Part shown: positions 27,225 through 33,982 of the stretch, piece by piece
How the letters are laid out: the number at the start of each line of letters is the position of its first letter
How positions within the stretch are numbered: the first letter of the stretch is position 1
Notes under the pieces: generated by a model
Database searches by the model: none
The model's input: only the letters and a program-made list of their open reading frames with translations
What the model was told of the DNA's origin: nothing
Position numbers and translations under genes: made by a program
DNA from: Companilactobacillus kimchii DSM 13961 = JCM 10707
Lineage (GTDB): Bacteria > Bacillota > Bacilli > Lactobacillales > Lactobacillaceae
Assembly: GCF_001435445.1 (NCBI RefSeq)
Contig: NZ_AZDH01000018.1
Span: 62,001 to 126,000 of the forward strand
DNA length: 64,000 bases
Reading direction: 5' to 3'

Positions 27225-27298
27225 AATAGCATCTATTCTAGAACAGCAATCTTTACTTTTTAGTAGGGATTGAAATTCAGAATAGATGCTATTATTTT
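27225..27298. terminator. Terminator between converging genes
   Basis: The perfect 15-bp stem AATAGCATCTATTCT/AGAATAGATGCTATT spans a 39-base loop containing a smaller hairpin, and is flanked by A-rich and T-rich runs. Confidence 0.8.
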
Positions 27299-27321
27299 GA
27301 AATAAAAATTTAGATAGAATT

Positions 27322-27502
27322 GGTATTTAGGCCGGAGCAACAAGAAAATTGGCTCAGCCATGAAATTTATCTTAGCAATTTATTGCTTAGATAAAGGCCG
27401 AACTTGAAGATCCATGAATTTGCACAAAGTGCAAATTTATTAGCTTCCAGTTGGCCCATGGCGTTCCAGCCAAATTTTCTTGTTGTGGAGACCGGCATAC
27501 TT
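27322..27502 (-). repeat. Structured repeat R2, copy 2 (full length)
   Basis: Outer stem: CAACAAGAAAATTGGCT (27338-27354) pairs with AGCCAAATTTTCTTGTTG (27468-27485), extended by GCCGG/CCGGC. The second stem is GCCATG (27357-27362)/CATGGC (27457-27462). Inside are the hairpin TTATCTTAGCAAT/ATTGCTTAGATAA, the arms CTTGAAG/CTTCCAG, and GAATTTGCAC/GTGCAAATT. Read on the minus strand it starts TATGCCGGTCTCC like other copies. It lies directly behind the hxlR gene end. Confidence 0.8.
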
Positions 27503-27890
27503 AATCTGCATAGGGAAGTGGATCCGCGGATACATCCTCTTTGTTTAGTAAGATGATATTTTCACCTTTTTGTTTGCGACGTTCAATATCCTTTTCACCC
27601 CAAACACAAAGATCTTCGAGAATTTTGTTAAGAGACTCACCGTAATCAGTTAAAGAATACTCGACTTTCGGTGGAATTTGACTGTAAACTTTACGATTGA
27701 TAATACCGTCATCTTCTAATTCTCTTAATTGTTGAGTTAACATTTTTTGAGTGATATTGGGGATGGCTCGACGCAATTCTCCAGTTCGCATGATGCCATG
27801 CTTAAGATGGCAAAGAATAATTGGTTTCCATTTGCCACCGATAATTCTCATTGTATCTTCAACGCCAATGTTATAAATTGCTTGTTTCAT
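27501..27890 (-). CDS. HxlR family transcriptional regulator
   Basis: This 129-residue winged-helix regulator of the HxlR/MarR-like (DUF24) family carries the signature RIIGGKWKPIILCHLKHGIMR followed by ELRRAIPNITQKMLTQQLRELEDDGIINRK. The start is set at the ATG nine bases behind AGGAGG; the longest frame begins 54 bases earlier without a site. A Cys lies in ILCHL and one in LCVW; related YodB/HypR proteins sense electrophiles through Cys, but the usual near-N-terminal Cys is absent. It follows the MFS gene by 47 bases on the same strand and probably regulates it through the GTACT palindromes at 29213-29247. Confidence 0.88.
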   Translation of the reverse strand: MKQAIYNIGVEDTMRIIGGKWKPIILCHLKHGIMRTGELRRAIPNITQKMLTQQLRELEDDGIINRKVYSQIPPKVEYSLTDYGESLNKILEDLCVWGEKDIERRKQKGENIILLNKEDVSADPLPYAD

Positions 27891-27937
27891 AAAAGCCATC
27901 CTCCTTAGTATTTGTATATTAACATCACTATTTGGTC

Positions 27938-29140
27938 TTAGCAATTTTCTACTTCTGGTTCGACTTCAGGACTATTCTCCATTTTGATAAGAACGGCGAT
28001 TAAAATAATTCCAATTACTAGCATCACAATGCCTAACCAAGGTGTATTGATAAGTTGATTGTGAGCTACGGCTTGTCCACCAATTGTTGAACCTAAAGTG
28101 ATTCCTACGTTGAAGGCGGAAATATTTAGTGCAGAAGCCAATGGGACTTCATTAGGCGTATATTTCTCGGCTAGTTGAACAATGTATAACTGCAGGCCAG
28201 GAACGTTCATAAAGGCAAATAAGCCCAATAAGAGAATAGCTAGTAAACCTAAGAAGTGAAAGTTAATGACTAGGCGGGTAATCAATAGAGCAATTCCTAA
28301 ACCAAGAAACATTTTTAAAAGAGCGGTTAGAGGTCGTTTGTTAGCCCATTTTCCACCGAGAGTGTTACCAATAGCAACAGCCACTCCGTAAAAAATTAGA
28401 ATAATGACAATGGCACTTTCTGACCAGCCCATATTTTTATTCAAAATGGTTGTTAGGTAAGTGTAAACGGGGAATGTTGCTCCGTAGCCTAAAGCTGTAA
28501 TAAGTAAAATCAAGAGTAATTGCGGTTGTTTAAGAATCTTCCAGATACCTTTAACACTAGTTGGTTTTGGTAGTGGTAGTTCTCTTGGTACTAGGATGAT
28601 ATTTGTAATCAAACCGATCAGTCCCAAAGCAACTAGGAAGAAAAAGGACATTCTCCAGTTAAAAGTTTGACCGATAAAAGTTCCTAATGGAACGCCGGTA
28701 ATTGTAGCAACAGTTAGACCGGTGAACATGACGGCAATCGCTGAAGCACGTTTATTAGGTGCCACGACGTCGGCTGCAATCAGAGATGCAATCGTCATGA
28801 AGATTCCATGAGAAAGTGCTGCAATAACACGACCGGCTAAAAGAATAGCAAAACTAGGTGCGAGAGCGGCCAGAGTATTTCCGATGATGAAACTGATCAT
28901 GATACCAATCAATAATTTTTTACGGTCCCAGCGATTAGTGATTAAAGCTAAGATGGGAGCGCCAAACATGATTCCGGTAGCATAGATAGAAACGGTTAGG
29001 CCTCCTTGTGCAAGTGAGATGCCAAATGTTTTAGTTAATAGTGGCATGATTCCTACACTGATAAATTCAGTAGATCCGATAGCAAAGGCACTGATAGCCA
29101 ATGATAAAAGGATCCAAGTTGATGAAACTTTTTTATTCAT
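27938..29140 (-). CDS. MFS transporter, DHA1 (drug efflux-like) family
   Basis: A 400-residue carrier with 12 hydrophobic segments. The DHA1/AraJ-like motifs GSTEFISVGIMPLL, TNRWDRKKLLIGIM, GRVIAALSHGIFMTIASLIA and TGVPLGTFIGQTFNWRMSFF are present. The start at the ATG eight bases behind GGAGGG is chosen over an upstream ATG that adds 14 polar residues. It is upstream of an HxlR regulator in the same transcript, a common layout for efflux pumps induced by toxic compounds. The substrate is unknown. Confidence 0.88.
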   Translation of the reverse strand: MNKKVSSTWILLSLAISAFAIGSTEFISVGIMPLLTKTFGISLAQGGLTVSIYATGIMFGAPILALITNRWDRKKLLIGIMISFIIGNTLAALAPSFAILLAGRVIAALSHGIFMTIASLIAADVVAPNKRASAIAVMFTGLTVATITGVPLGTFIGQTFNWRMSFFFLVALGLIGLITNIILVPRELPLPKPTSVKGIWKILKQPQLLLILLITALGYGATFPVYTYLTTILNKNMGWSESAIVIILIFYGVAVAIGNTLGGKWANKRPLTALLKMFLGLGIALLITRLVINFHFLGLLAILLLGLFAFMNVPGLQLYIVQLAEKYTPNEVPLASALNISAFNVGITLGSTIGGQAVAHNQLINTPWLGIVMLVIGIILIAVLIKMENSPEVEPEVENC

Positions 29141-29180
29141 AATTATTTCCCTCCTACAGCGAATAATGAGTATGTGAATC

Positions 29181-29208
29181 ATTATATGTGGTTGGGAGAA
29201 ATAAACAA
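29181..29208 (-). promoter_or_regulatory. Promoter of the MFS-hxlR operon
   Basis: Read on the minus strand, TTGTTT (complement of 29203-29208) and TATAAT (complement of 29181-29186) are 16 bases apart, 41 bases upstream of the MFS start. Confidence 0.65.
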
Positions 29209-29212
29209 TTAC

Positions 29213-29247
29213 GTACTTTAAAGTACAGTAGGTACTAAAAAGTACCT
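29213..29247. promoter_or_regulatory. Paired GTACT palindromes, probable HxlR operator
   Basis: The perfect palindrome GTACTTTAAAGTAC (29213-29226) is followed by AGGTACTAAAAAGTACCT (29230-29247). Both contain GTACT-N4-AGTAC, the kind of symmetric site used by HxlR-family dimers. They lie just upstream of the -35 of the MFS-hxlR promoter and 35 bases before the TTGACA of the leader transcript on the other strand. Confidence 0.7.
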
Positions 29248-29281
29248 GTAAAAGTTAAATTAGATTATTTTAATAAAATTA

Positions 29282-29310
29282 TTGACATATTAATTTTTGA
29301 ATGTTTAACT
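29282..29310 (+). promoter_or_regulatory. Probable promoter of the leader-ABC transporter operon
   Basis: A consensus TTGACA (29282-29287) is followed 17 bases later by a weak -10 (TTAACT). It lies 36 bases upstream of the leader peptide start. Confidence 0.5.
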
Positions 29311-29345
29311 AGAGACTGTAAATTGCAAACGAGGAGAACTTTATT

Positions 29346-29411
29346 ATGAAAATTAGTAAACAGTTGTCACATTTGAATAATCAATTTGCCTTTAGCTTTT
29401 TCTTTAGATAG
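29346..29411 (+). CDS. Phe-rich leader peptide, 21 residues
   Basis: The ATG follows GAGGAG at nine bases. The peptide ends FAFSFFFR, so five of its last eight codons are Phe (TTT, TTT, TTT, TTC, TTT). Just downstream are complementary segments able to form alternative hairpins and a strong terminator (29543-29580) before the ABC transporter genes. This is the layout of a ribosome-stalling attenuator responding to charged tRNA-Phe. Leader-peptide attenuation is well known in Proteobacteria and less common in Firmicutes, so this is an inference from layout. Confidence 0.75.
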   Translation: MKISKQLSHLNNQFAFSFFFR

Positions 29412-29493
29412 CGTTTGTATTCAGTCTCTGGATGCGAACGCGTACGTGTTCGTATCTATTGATTGGCTAAAGCTATTAAACATGTCTTTGAAG

Positions 29494-29580
29494 CCAGATA
29501 GATACGGGTTGAATCTATCTGGAGATAAATTGCGCCCGGGCAAACCAGTTAGATTCAATACGAATCTAGCTGGTTTTTTT
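29494..29580 (+). promoter_or_regulatory. Attenuator: alternative hairpins and terminator
   Basis: Four segments are mutually complementary. CCAGATAGAT (29494-29503) pairs with ATCTATCTGG (29513-29522). GAATCTATCTGG (29511-29522) pairs with CCAGTTAGATTC (29545-29556) with one mismatch. AACCAGTTAGATTC (29543-29556) pairs with GAATCTAGCTGGTT (29562-29575), followed by T7. The last is a terminator and the middle one excludes it. Upstream, CGTATCTAT (29451-29459) can also pair with ATAGATACG (29498-29506), and GCGTTTG (29411-29417) with CGAACGC (29435-29441). This links the leader stop codon region to the switch. Confidence 0.8.
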
Positions 29581-29601
29581 ATATTCTCAGGAGGGTTTTT
29601 C

Positions 29602-30567
29602 ATGAAAAAATATTTAATCGGATTAATGACAATTATGGCGGCAGTTATTCTAGCAGGGTGTGCTAATAATTCAGCTGCAGACAAGAAAACAATCAATGTG
29701 GGAATTTTGCAAGTGGTACCTCACGGTTCATTGGATGAGGCACGTAAAGGTTTTAAAGAAGAATTAAATAAAAAAATTAAACAGCACGATAAATCAATAA
29801 AAATTAATTACAATTACCAAAATGCACAAGGGGATCAAGCCAATTTAAATTCAATGGCTCAACAATTAACACAAAAGAAGAACGATTTGATCTTAGGAAT
29901 CGCAACTCCTTCAGCACAAGCACTGGCTAAGAAAACTAAATCAACACCAATCGTTGTTACAGCGGTAACTAATTTGAAGAGTGCTGGACTAGTGAAGGAT
30001 GATCGTAAACCAGCAACCAATGTTACTGGTACCAAAGATTTGGGTCCCGTGGATAAACAAGTCAAACTGTTAACAACTTTGACTAAGAGTTCTAAACCTA
30101 TTGGTGTCATGTACAATTCATCCGAAGAGAACTCAGTTTTGCAGGTCAAAATGGTCAGGGAATACGCTAAGAATCATCATCTTAAATTGAACGTGGTTAG
30201 TGTTACAAGTACTAATGATGTTGCCAGTGCATTATCGGGAATGGCTGATAAAGTTTCTGGAATTTACTTGCCAACTGACAACTTAATGGCTAGTTCTATG
30301 AAAACAATTGGTAAAAAAGCTCGCGAAGCCAAGTTACCAGTTGTTACAGGTTCAATTGAAATGGCTGAAGATGGTGGTGTTGCTACATATGGCATTAACT
30401 ATCGTGATTTAGGTAAACAGACTGCTAAGATGGCTTATAGAATTTTGATTGAAAAGAAGAAACCTCAAGATATGCCAGTTGAAACTTCACATACTTTGAG
30501 ACTTTACATTAATAAGGCTAACGCTAAGGCTATCGGCATCGATCCAAGTAAAATTACGAAACCATAG
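29602..30567 (+). CDS. ABC transporter substrate-binding lipoprotein (TrpX-like)
   Basis: The 321-residue lipoprotein has signal MKKYLIGLMTIMAAVILAGC with lipobox LAGC (Cys20). The mature part fits the ABC substrate-binding family with the pattern VGILQVVPHGSLDEARKGF, GIATPSAQALA, TPIVVTAVTN and GVMYNSSEENS, the family called TrpX in streptococci and proposed to bind tryptophan or another aromatic amino acid. An AGGAGGG site precedes the ATG; the longest frame starting at 29386 crosses the attenuator and is not real. The Phe-rich leader suggests phenylalanine or a precursor as substrate. Confidence 0.88.
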   Translation: MKKYLIGLMTIMAAVILAGCANNSAADKKTINVGILQVVPHGSLDEARKGFKEELNKKIKQHDKSIKINYNYQNAQGDQANLNSMAQQLTQKKNDLILGIATPSAQALAKKTKSTPIVVTAVTNLKSAGLVKDDRKPATNVTGTKDLGPVDKQVKLLTTLTKSSKPIGVMYNSSEENSVLQVKMVREYAKNHHLKLNVVSVTSTNDVASALSGMADKVSGIYLPTDNLMASSMKTIGKKAREAKLPVVTGSIEMAEDGGVATYGINYRDLGKQTAKMAYRILIEKKKPQDMPVETSHTLRLYINKANAKAIGIDPSKITKP

Positions 30568-30576
30568 GTGATAAAA

Positions 30577-31527
30577 ATGATTATATCTAGTTTAGGACAA
30601 GGTCTACTGTGGGCTCCTTTAGCAATTGGTGTCTTTATTACATTTAGAATTTTAGATATACCAGATCTGACAACTGAAGGTAGTTTTCCTTTTGGAGCAG
30701 CTATCACAGTCAGTTTGATGATCAAAGGACAATCAGCTATTACTGCAACAATTGCTGGTTTCTTAGCAGGTTGTGTGGCTGGATTGATTACAGGAATTCT
30801 CGATACTAAATTGAAGATTCCCTCACTATTAGCCGGAATTTTAACGATGACAGGCTTGTATTCTATCAACATGCATATCATGGGAAAATCCAATGTGCCA
30901 CTTTTGACTCAAAAAGTTTTAACAGGCTATTTACCAGCTGATTTAACGGTTGATATGCAAACTATCATGTTAGGAATCATCGTAGTTATTATTGTGATGG
31001 CAGTACTTTACTGGCTCTTTAAAACCCGTTTGGGCTTATCGCTGATGGCAACTGGTGATAATAAAAATATGTCCGCTGCCAATGGTATTAATACTGATGG
31101 GATGATTATTTTTGGTTACATGATTTCCAATGGATTGATTGCCTTGTCGGGTGCCTTGATTGCACAAAATAATGGTTACGCTGATATTGGCATGGGAATT
31201 GGAACTATTGTTATTGGACTAGCATCTGTTTTAGTCGGAGAAATTTTCTTACGTGGTAATAATATTTTAATCAGATTGTCAGCCATGGTTCTAGGTGCTA
31301 TTGTTTATCGTTTCCTTTTGACAGTTGCCATGAGTTTAGGATTCCCAGCTGACGACTTGAAAATTTTATCAGCGATAATTTTGATTATCGTCATTTGCGT
31401 ACCAATTATTCAAAATCGAATCAGAACTAAACGCCAATTGAAAAAGTATTTAGCACAAATGGAGGCCGAAGATGATGGAAGTATTACAAGTAAAACATCT
31501 GCAAAAAGTATTCTTTCCCGGGACTAG
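30577..31527 (+). CDS. ABC transporter permease (TrpY-like)
   Basis: This 316-residue permease of the branched-chain amino acid/ribose-like class has about nine hydrophobic segments. DIPDLTTEGSFPFGAAITVS near the N-terminus and ALMATG-like LMATGDNKNMSAANGI are typical of permeases paired with TrpX-type binding proteins. The ATG at 30577 behind TAGGTG is preferred to the GTG at 30568. The C-terminus overlaps the ATPase gene by 56 bases. It is the single permease of the importer and probably forms a homodimer. Confidence 0.87.
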   Translation: MIISSLGQGLLWAPLAIGVFITFRILDIPDLTTEGSFPFGAAITVSLMIKGQSAITATIAGFLAGCVAGLITGILDTKLKIPSLLAGILTMTGLYSINMHIMGKSNVPLLTQKVLTGYLPADLTVDMQTIMLGIIVVIIVMAVLYWLFKTRLGLSLMATGDNKNMSAANGINTDGMIIFGYMISNGLIALSGALIAQNNGYADIGMGIGTIVIGLASVLVGEIFLRGNNILIRLSAMVLGAIVYRFLLTVAMSLGFPADDLKILSAIILIIVICVPIIQNRIRTKRQLKKYLAQMEAEDDGSITSKTSAKSILSRD

Positions 31528-32230
31528 AAACGAGCGTCACGTTTTGAAAAATATTAATTTAAATGTTTACGAAGGTGACTTTATTTCCGTCATTGGAAAT
31601 AATGGTGCCGGAAAGTCCACTCTGATGAATGCTATTGCTGGAACTTTAAGTGCTGATGCCGGGGAAATTGATTTGGTAAAACATAATGTTTCTAAGAAGT
31701 CAGTGGCTTATCGATCACAATGGATGTCACGAGTTTTCCAGGATCCTAAAATGGGAACCGCGGGAGATTTGACCGTGATGCAAAACTTAGTTTTGGCCCA
31801 AAGTCACACGAAAACAATCAGTCTAAAGTGGTATCAGAAAAAAGCAGAAGAAGAAAAGTACTTAGCTTTATTGAAAACACTCAATATGGGTCTAGAAAAT
31901 TTTTTGAATACACAAGTAAAGTACCTATCTGGAGGACAACGCCAAGCATTGTCACTCTTAATGGCAACCTTAAGTAAACCCAAATTGTTATTACTAGATG
32001 AACATACAGCGGCATTAGATCCCAAGACAAGCCAAGAAGTAATGTCAATCACAGATAATATCGTCAAAGAGCAGCAGTTAACTACAATGATGATCACACA
32101 TAAAATGTCAGACGCTTTGAAGTATGGCAATCGTTTGATTATGGTTCAGGATGGCCAAATCAAGCTAGATGTCAGCGGTGCTCAAAAGGATAATTTGGAT
32201 AAGTCAGAATTATTACAGGCTTTTGAATAA
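31472..32230 (+). CDS. ABC transporter ATP-binding protein (TrpZ-like)
   Basis: A 252-residue ABC ATPase with Walker A GNNGAGKSTLMN, Q-loop RVFQDPKMG, signature LSGGQRQALSLLMA, Walker B LLLLDEHTAALDP (His in place of the usual Pro) and H-loop ITHKMSDAL. GGAGG lies six to nine bases upstream of two adjacent ATG codons, either of which could start. It energises the importer encoded by the two genes before it. It is followed by repeat R2 copy 3, whose outer stem with A and T runs can end the transcript. Confidence 0.92.
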   Translation: MMEVLQVKHLQKVFFPGTRNERHVLKNINLNVYEGDFISVIGNNGAGKSTLMNAIAGTLSADAGEIDLVKHNVSKKSVAYRSQWMSRVFQDPKMGTAGDLTVMQNLVLAQSHTKTISLKWYQKKAEEEKYLALLKTLNMGLENFLNTQVKYLSGGQRQALSLLMATLSKPKLLLLDEHTAALDPKTSQEVMSITDNIVKEQQLTTMMITHKMSDALKYGNRLIMVQDGQIKLDVSGAQKDNLDKSELLQAFE

Positions 32231-32246
32231 AAAGATGAGAACATAA

Positions 32247-32356
32247 ATATGTCGTCTTCCGCAAAAATTGAAAATGCGGTGGAACGCTGTGGGCACGGCT
32301 TGAAGCTAATTATTTCACAGCTGACCGCATTTTCAATTTTTACTCTAGACTGGTAA
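32247..32356 (+). repeat. Structured repeat R2, copy 3 (compact)
   Basis: Outer stem AAAAATTGAAAATGCGGT (32263-32280) is perfectly complementary to ACCGCATTTTCAATTTTT (32324-32341). The second stem is GCTGTG (32286-32291)/CACAGC (32316-32321). The leader ATGTCGTCTTCCGCAA and the trailer GACTGG match other copies. The two inner hairpins of copies 2 and 4 are absent. It begins 16 bases after the ABC ATPase stop and probably also terminates that operon. Confidence 0.8.
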
Positions 32357-32646
32357 ACGATTCTATTTATTATCTTCTTTCTAAATTTTTGAAATAAATA
32401 ATGGCAACCAGTTAGGGTTCTTACTCAAGTTTGACTGTGACGTAAAACTTTTTTGTTACTGGGGATTAAATCCTAATTATTGGAAAATTTAAATAGTAAA
32501 TAAGAACGACCTTCATGAGGTATTCAAACATATATAACTTGAATAATTAATAGAGGCCGTTCTTTTGATTTAAAAGTTTTATTTGGATTTGTGTAGAGTT
32601 GAAGTTATCAAAATACTGCAATTTTGCTTGATAATATTAGAACCAA
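32357..32646. other. Gene-free spacer with a long hairpin
   Basis: No gene is seen. AAGAACGACCT (32502-32512) pairs with AGGCCGTTCTT (32554-32564) with one mismatch, enclosing ATTCAA/TTGAAT. This 63-base hairpin may be a terminator or another small repeat. The first 90 bases resemble the DNA downstream of R2 copy 5 (TGGTAAAYGNTTCTATTT...). Confidence 0.45.
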
Positions 32647-32832
32647 GGATACAGTCGGTAGTAAAAAATCTGTGGGCCCTCAGTGGTGAAGTTATACTTA
32701 GCTTGCGTAGCAAGGTTAGTATAAGACCGAGCTTGGAGATCCATGATTTCGCACAAAGTGCGGAATTATTAGCTCCAAGTCGTGTCCACCACGTTCCAGT
32801 GGCCCACAGATTTTTTGCGGACGACGACATAT
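32647..32832 (-). repeat. Structured repeat R2, copy 4 (full length)
   Basis: Outer stem AAAAAATCTGTGGGCC (32663-32678) is perfectly complementary to GGCCCACAGATTTTTT (32801-32816). The second stem is GTGGTG (32683-32688)/CACCAC (32787-32792). The third is CTTGGAG (32732-32738)/CTCCAAG (32773-32779), closing a TTTCGCAC/GTGCGGAA hairpin. A side hairpin TTATACTTAGCTTGC/GCAAGGTTAGTATAA is also present. Minus-strand leader ATATGTCGTCGTCCGCAA matches copies 1 and 3. Confidence 0.82.
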
Positions 32833-33113
32833 TTCAATTATATTAGTTGGTATTTAGTTATAACCAAACAAAAAAACAACCACTGCAGGGGAACAGTAGT
32901 TGTTTTTAGTTTTAAGGGAAATTCACAAATCAGGGAGGAAAAGTGAATTATATTTTTTATTATGAGATTTTTATCTATTATAGTTTTCTATATGTTTAAA
33001 AAGGGGGGTGTAAGTTAAGATCAATTGCTTTCCTTTAACTTACAAACTATATGATAAACATTAAATGTGAAGAAAATGTGATAACAATATTCTGAAAATT
33101 AGAAGATTATATC
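32833..33113. other. Gene-free spacer with a terminator
   Basis: No gene is seen. AACAACCACTG pairs with CAGTAGTTGTT within 32874-32908, with A and T flanks, a likely bidirectional terminator. The remaining AT-rich sequence up to the phosphatase gene end shows nothing else I can support. Confidence 0.6.
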
Positions 33114-33917
33114 TTAATTTAAGTAAATTTTCTTCAAATCTCTTATTTCAGAAGGAGTTACCTGTAATTCATCTTTGATATAATTGTTTATATTACCAGA
33201 CATTTTGGCGATTTCATCTTCGGCGGTAGCTAAATAATCAGAGTGAACCGTCATTAAATCACGTACAGAGCTTAAAACACTTTTGTCAGTGTAACCCTTG
33301 TTTTCAAGATCCAAGATTAAGTTGTCAACAAAGCCCTTGTTGGCTTTATTGGTTAATAGGTAATCTTTCTTGATTTCTTCCATAGGAACACCAAGGACGG
33401 TTAATAGGTAGACGGCTCCCATACCAGTTCTATCTTTACCGGCACTACAGTGGAAAAGTAAAACATCATCATCTTGGTCATTAGTTAATAATTTATCAAA
33501 AAATGTTCGATATGCGCCTTTAGCTTGGTCACCTGTGATAATATCACGATAAACGTCTTTCATATGGTGGAAGCCATTAGTAGGATCACCACCGATTTCG
33601 GGAATGAAATTATCATTTTGAACTTTGGAAGCTTCAGTTTCGTCGGCTTCAAAAACTGGATCGAAGACATACTCTGCACCATCGGGAATACGATCAGGTT
33701 TATCGTTTACTTCCTCGTGTGAGCGAAAATCGACATCGTACTTTAAGCCATAGTTACTTAAAAAACTAAGATCATTGTCTGATAGGTCACTTAAACCAGC
33801 TGATCTGAGGACTTTATGGAACTTAAGTGTCTTGCCCTCAACGGTTTCGTAACCACCTAATTCACGAAAATTGACACCTTTTTCAAGGTTTAGAACACGC
33901 TTATTATTTTCAACCAT
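33114..33917 (-). CDS. Tyrosine-protein phosphatase (Y_phosphatase3 family)
   Basis: This 267-residue cytoplasmic phosphatase has the P-loop HCSAGKDRTG (catalytic Cys and Arg) at about residue 160, preceded by GVNFRELGGYETVEGKTL and DVDFRSHEE, the usual blocks of IphP-like dual-specificity phosphatases. The C-terminal helices (TNKANKGFVDNLILDLENKG) are also typical. Substrates may be phosphotyrosine proteins or phosphoinositides. It is monocistronic, divergent from glycerate kinase, with 65 bases between. Confidence 0.92.
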   Translation of the reverse strand: MVENNKRVLNLEKGVNFRELGGYETVEGKTLKFHKVLRSAGLSDLSDNDLSFLSNYGLKYDVDFRSHEEVNDKPDRIPDGAEYVFDPVFEADETEASKVQNDNFIPEIGGDPTNGFHHMKDVYRDIITGDQAKGAYRTFFDKLLTNDQDDDVLLFHCSAGKDRTGMGAVYLLTVLGVPMEEIKKDYLLTNKANKGFVDNLILDLENKGYTDKSVLSSVRDLMTVHSDYLATAEDEIAKMSGNINNYIKDELQVTPSEIRDLKKIYLN

Positions 33918-33982
33918 ACCTTTAACTACCTCTGCATATTTTTCTAATAATCATTATATCAAAAAGGAAGAGTCATCCTATC

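Noticed and set aside
29386-29601. Upstream extension of the ABC lipoprotein reading frame
   Set aside because: It runs through the attenuator and terminator and would put 72 residues before a perfect lipoprotein signal peptide with its own AGGAGGG site.
29250-29601. T-box riboswitch before the ABC importer
   Set aside because: I could not find the T-box sequence (TGG(T/A)ACCGCG-like) or a specifier loop layout; the leader peptide with Phe codons explains the region better.
27322-32832. R2 copies as insertion sequence or MITE ends
   Set aside because: Terminal stems have different sequences in each copy and no transposase or clear target duplication was seen, so a transposon explanation is weaker than a structured RNA.
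32579-32846. Overlapping frames on both strands within R2 copy 4
   Set aside because: They arise because the repeat is a long inverted structure; no ribosome binding site or protein pattern is present.
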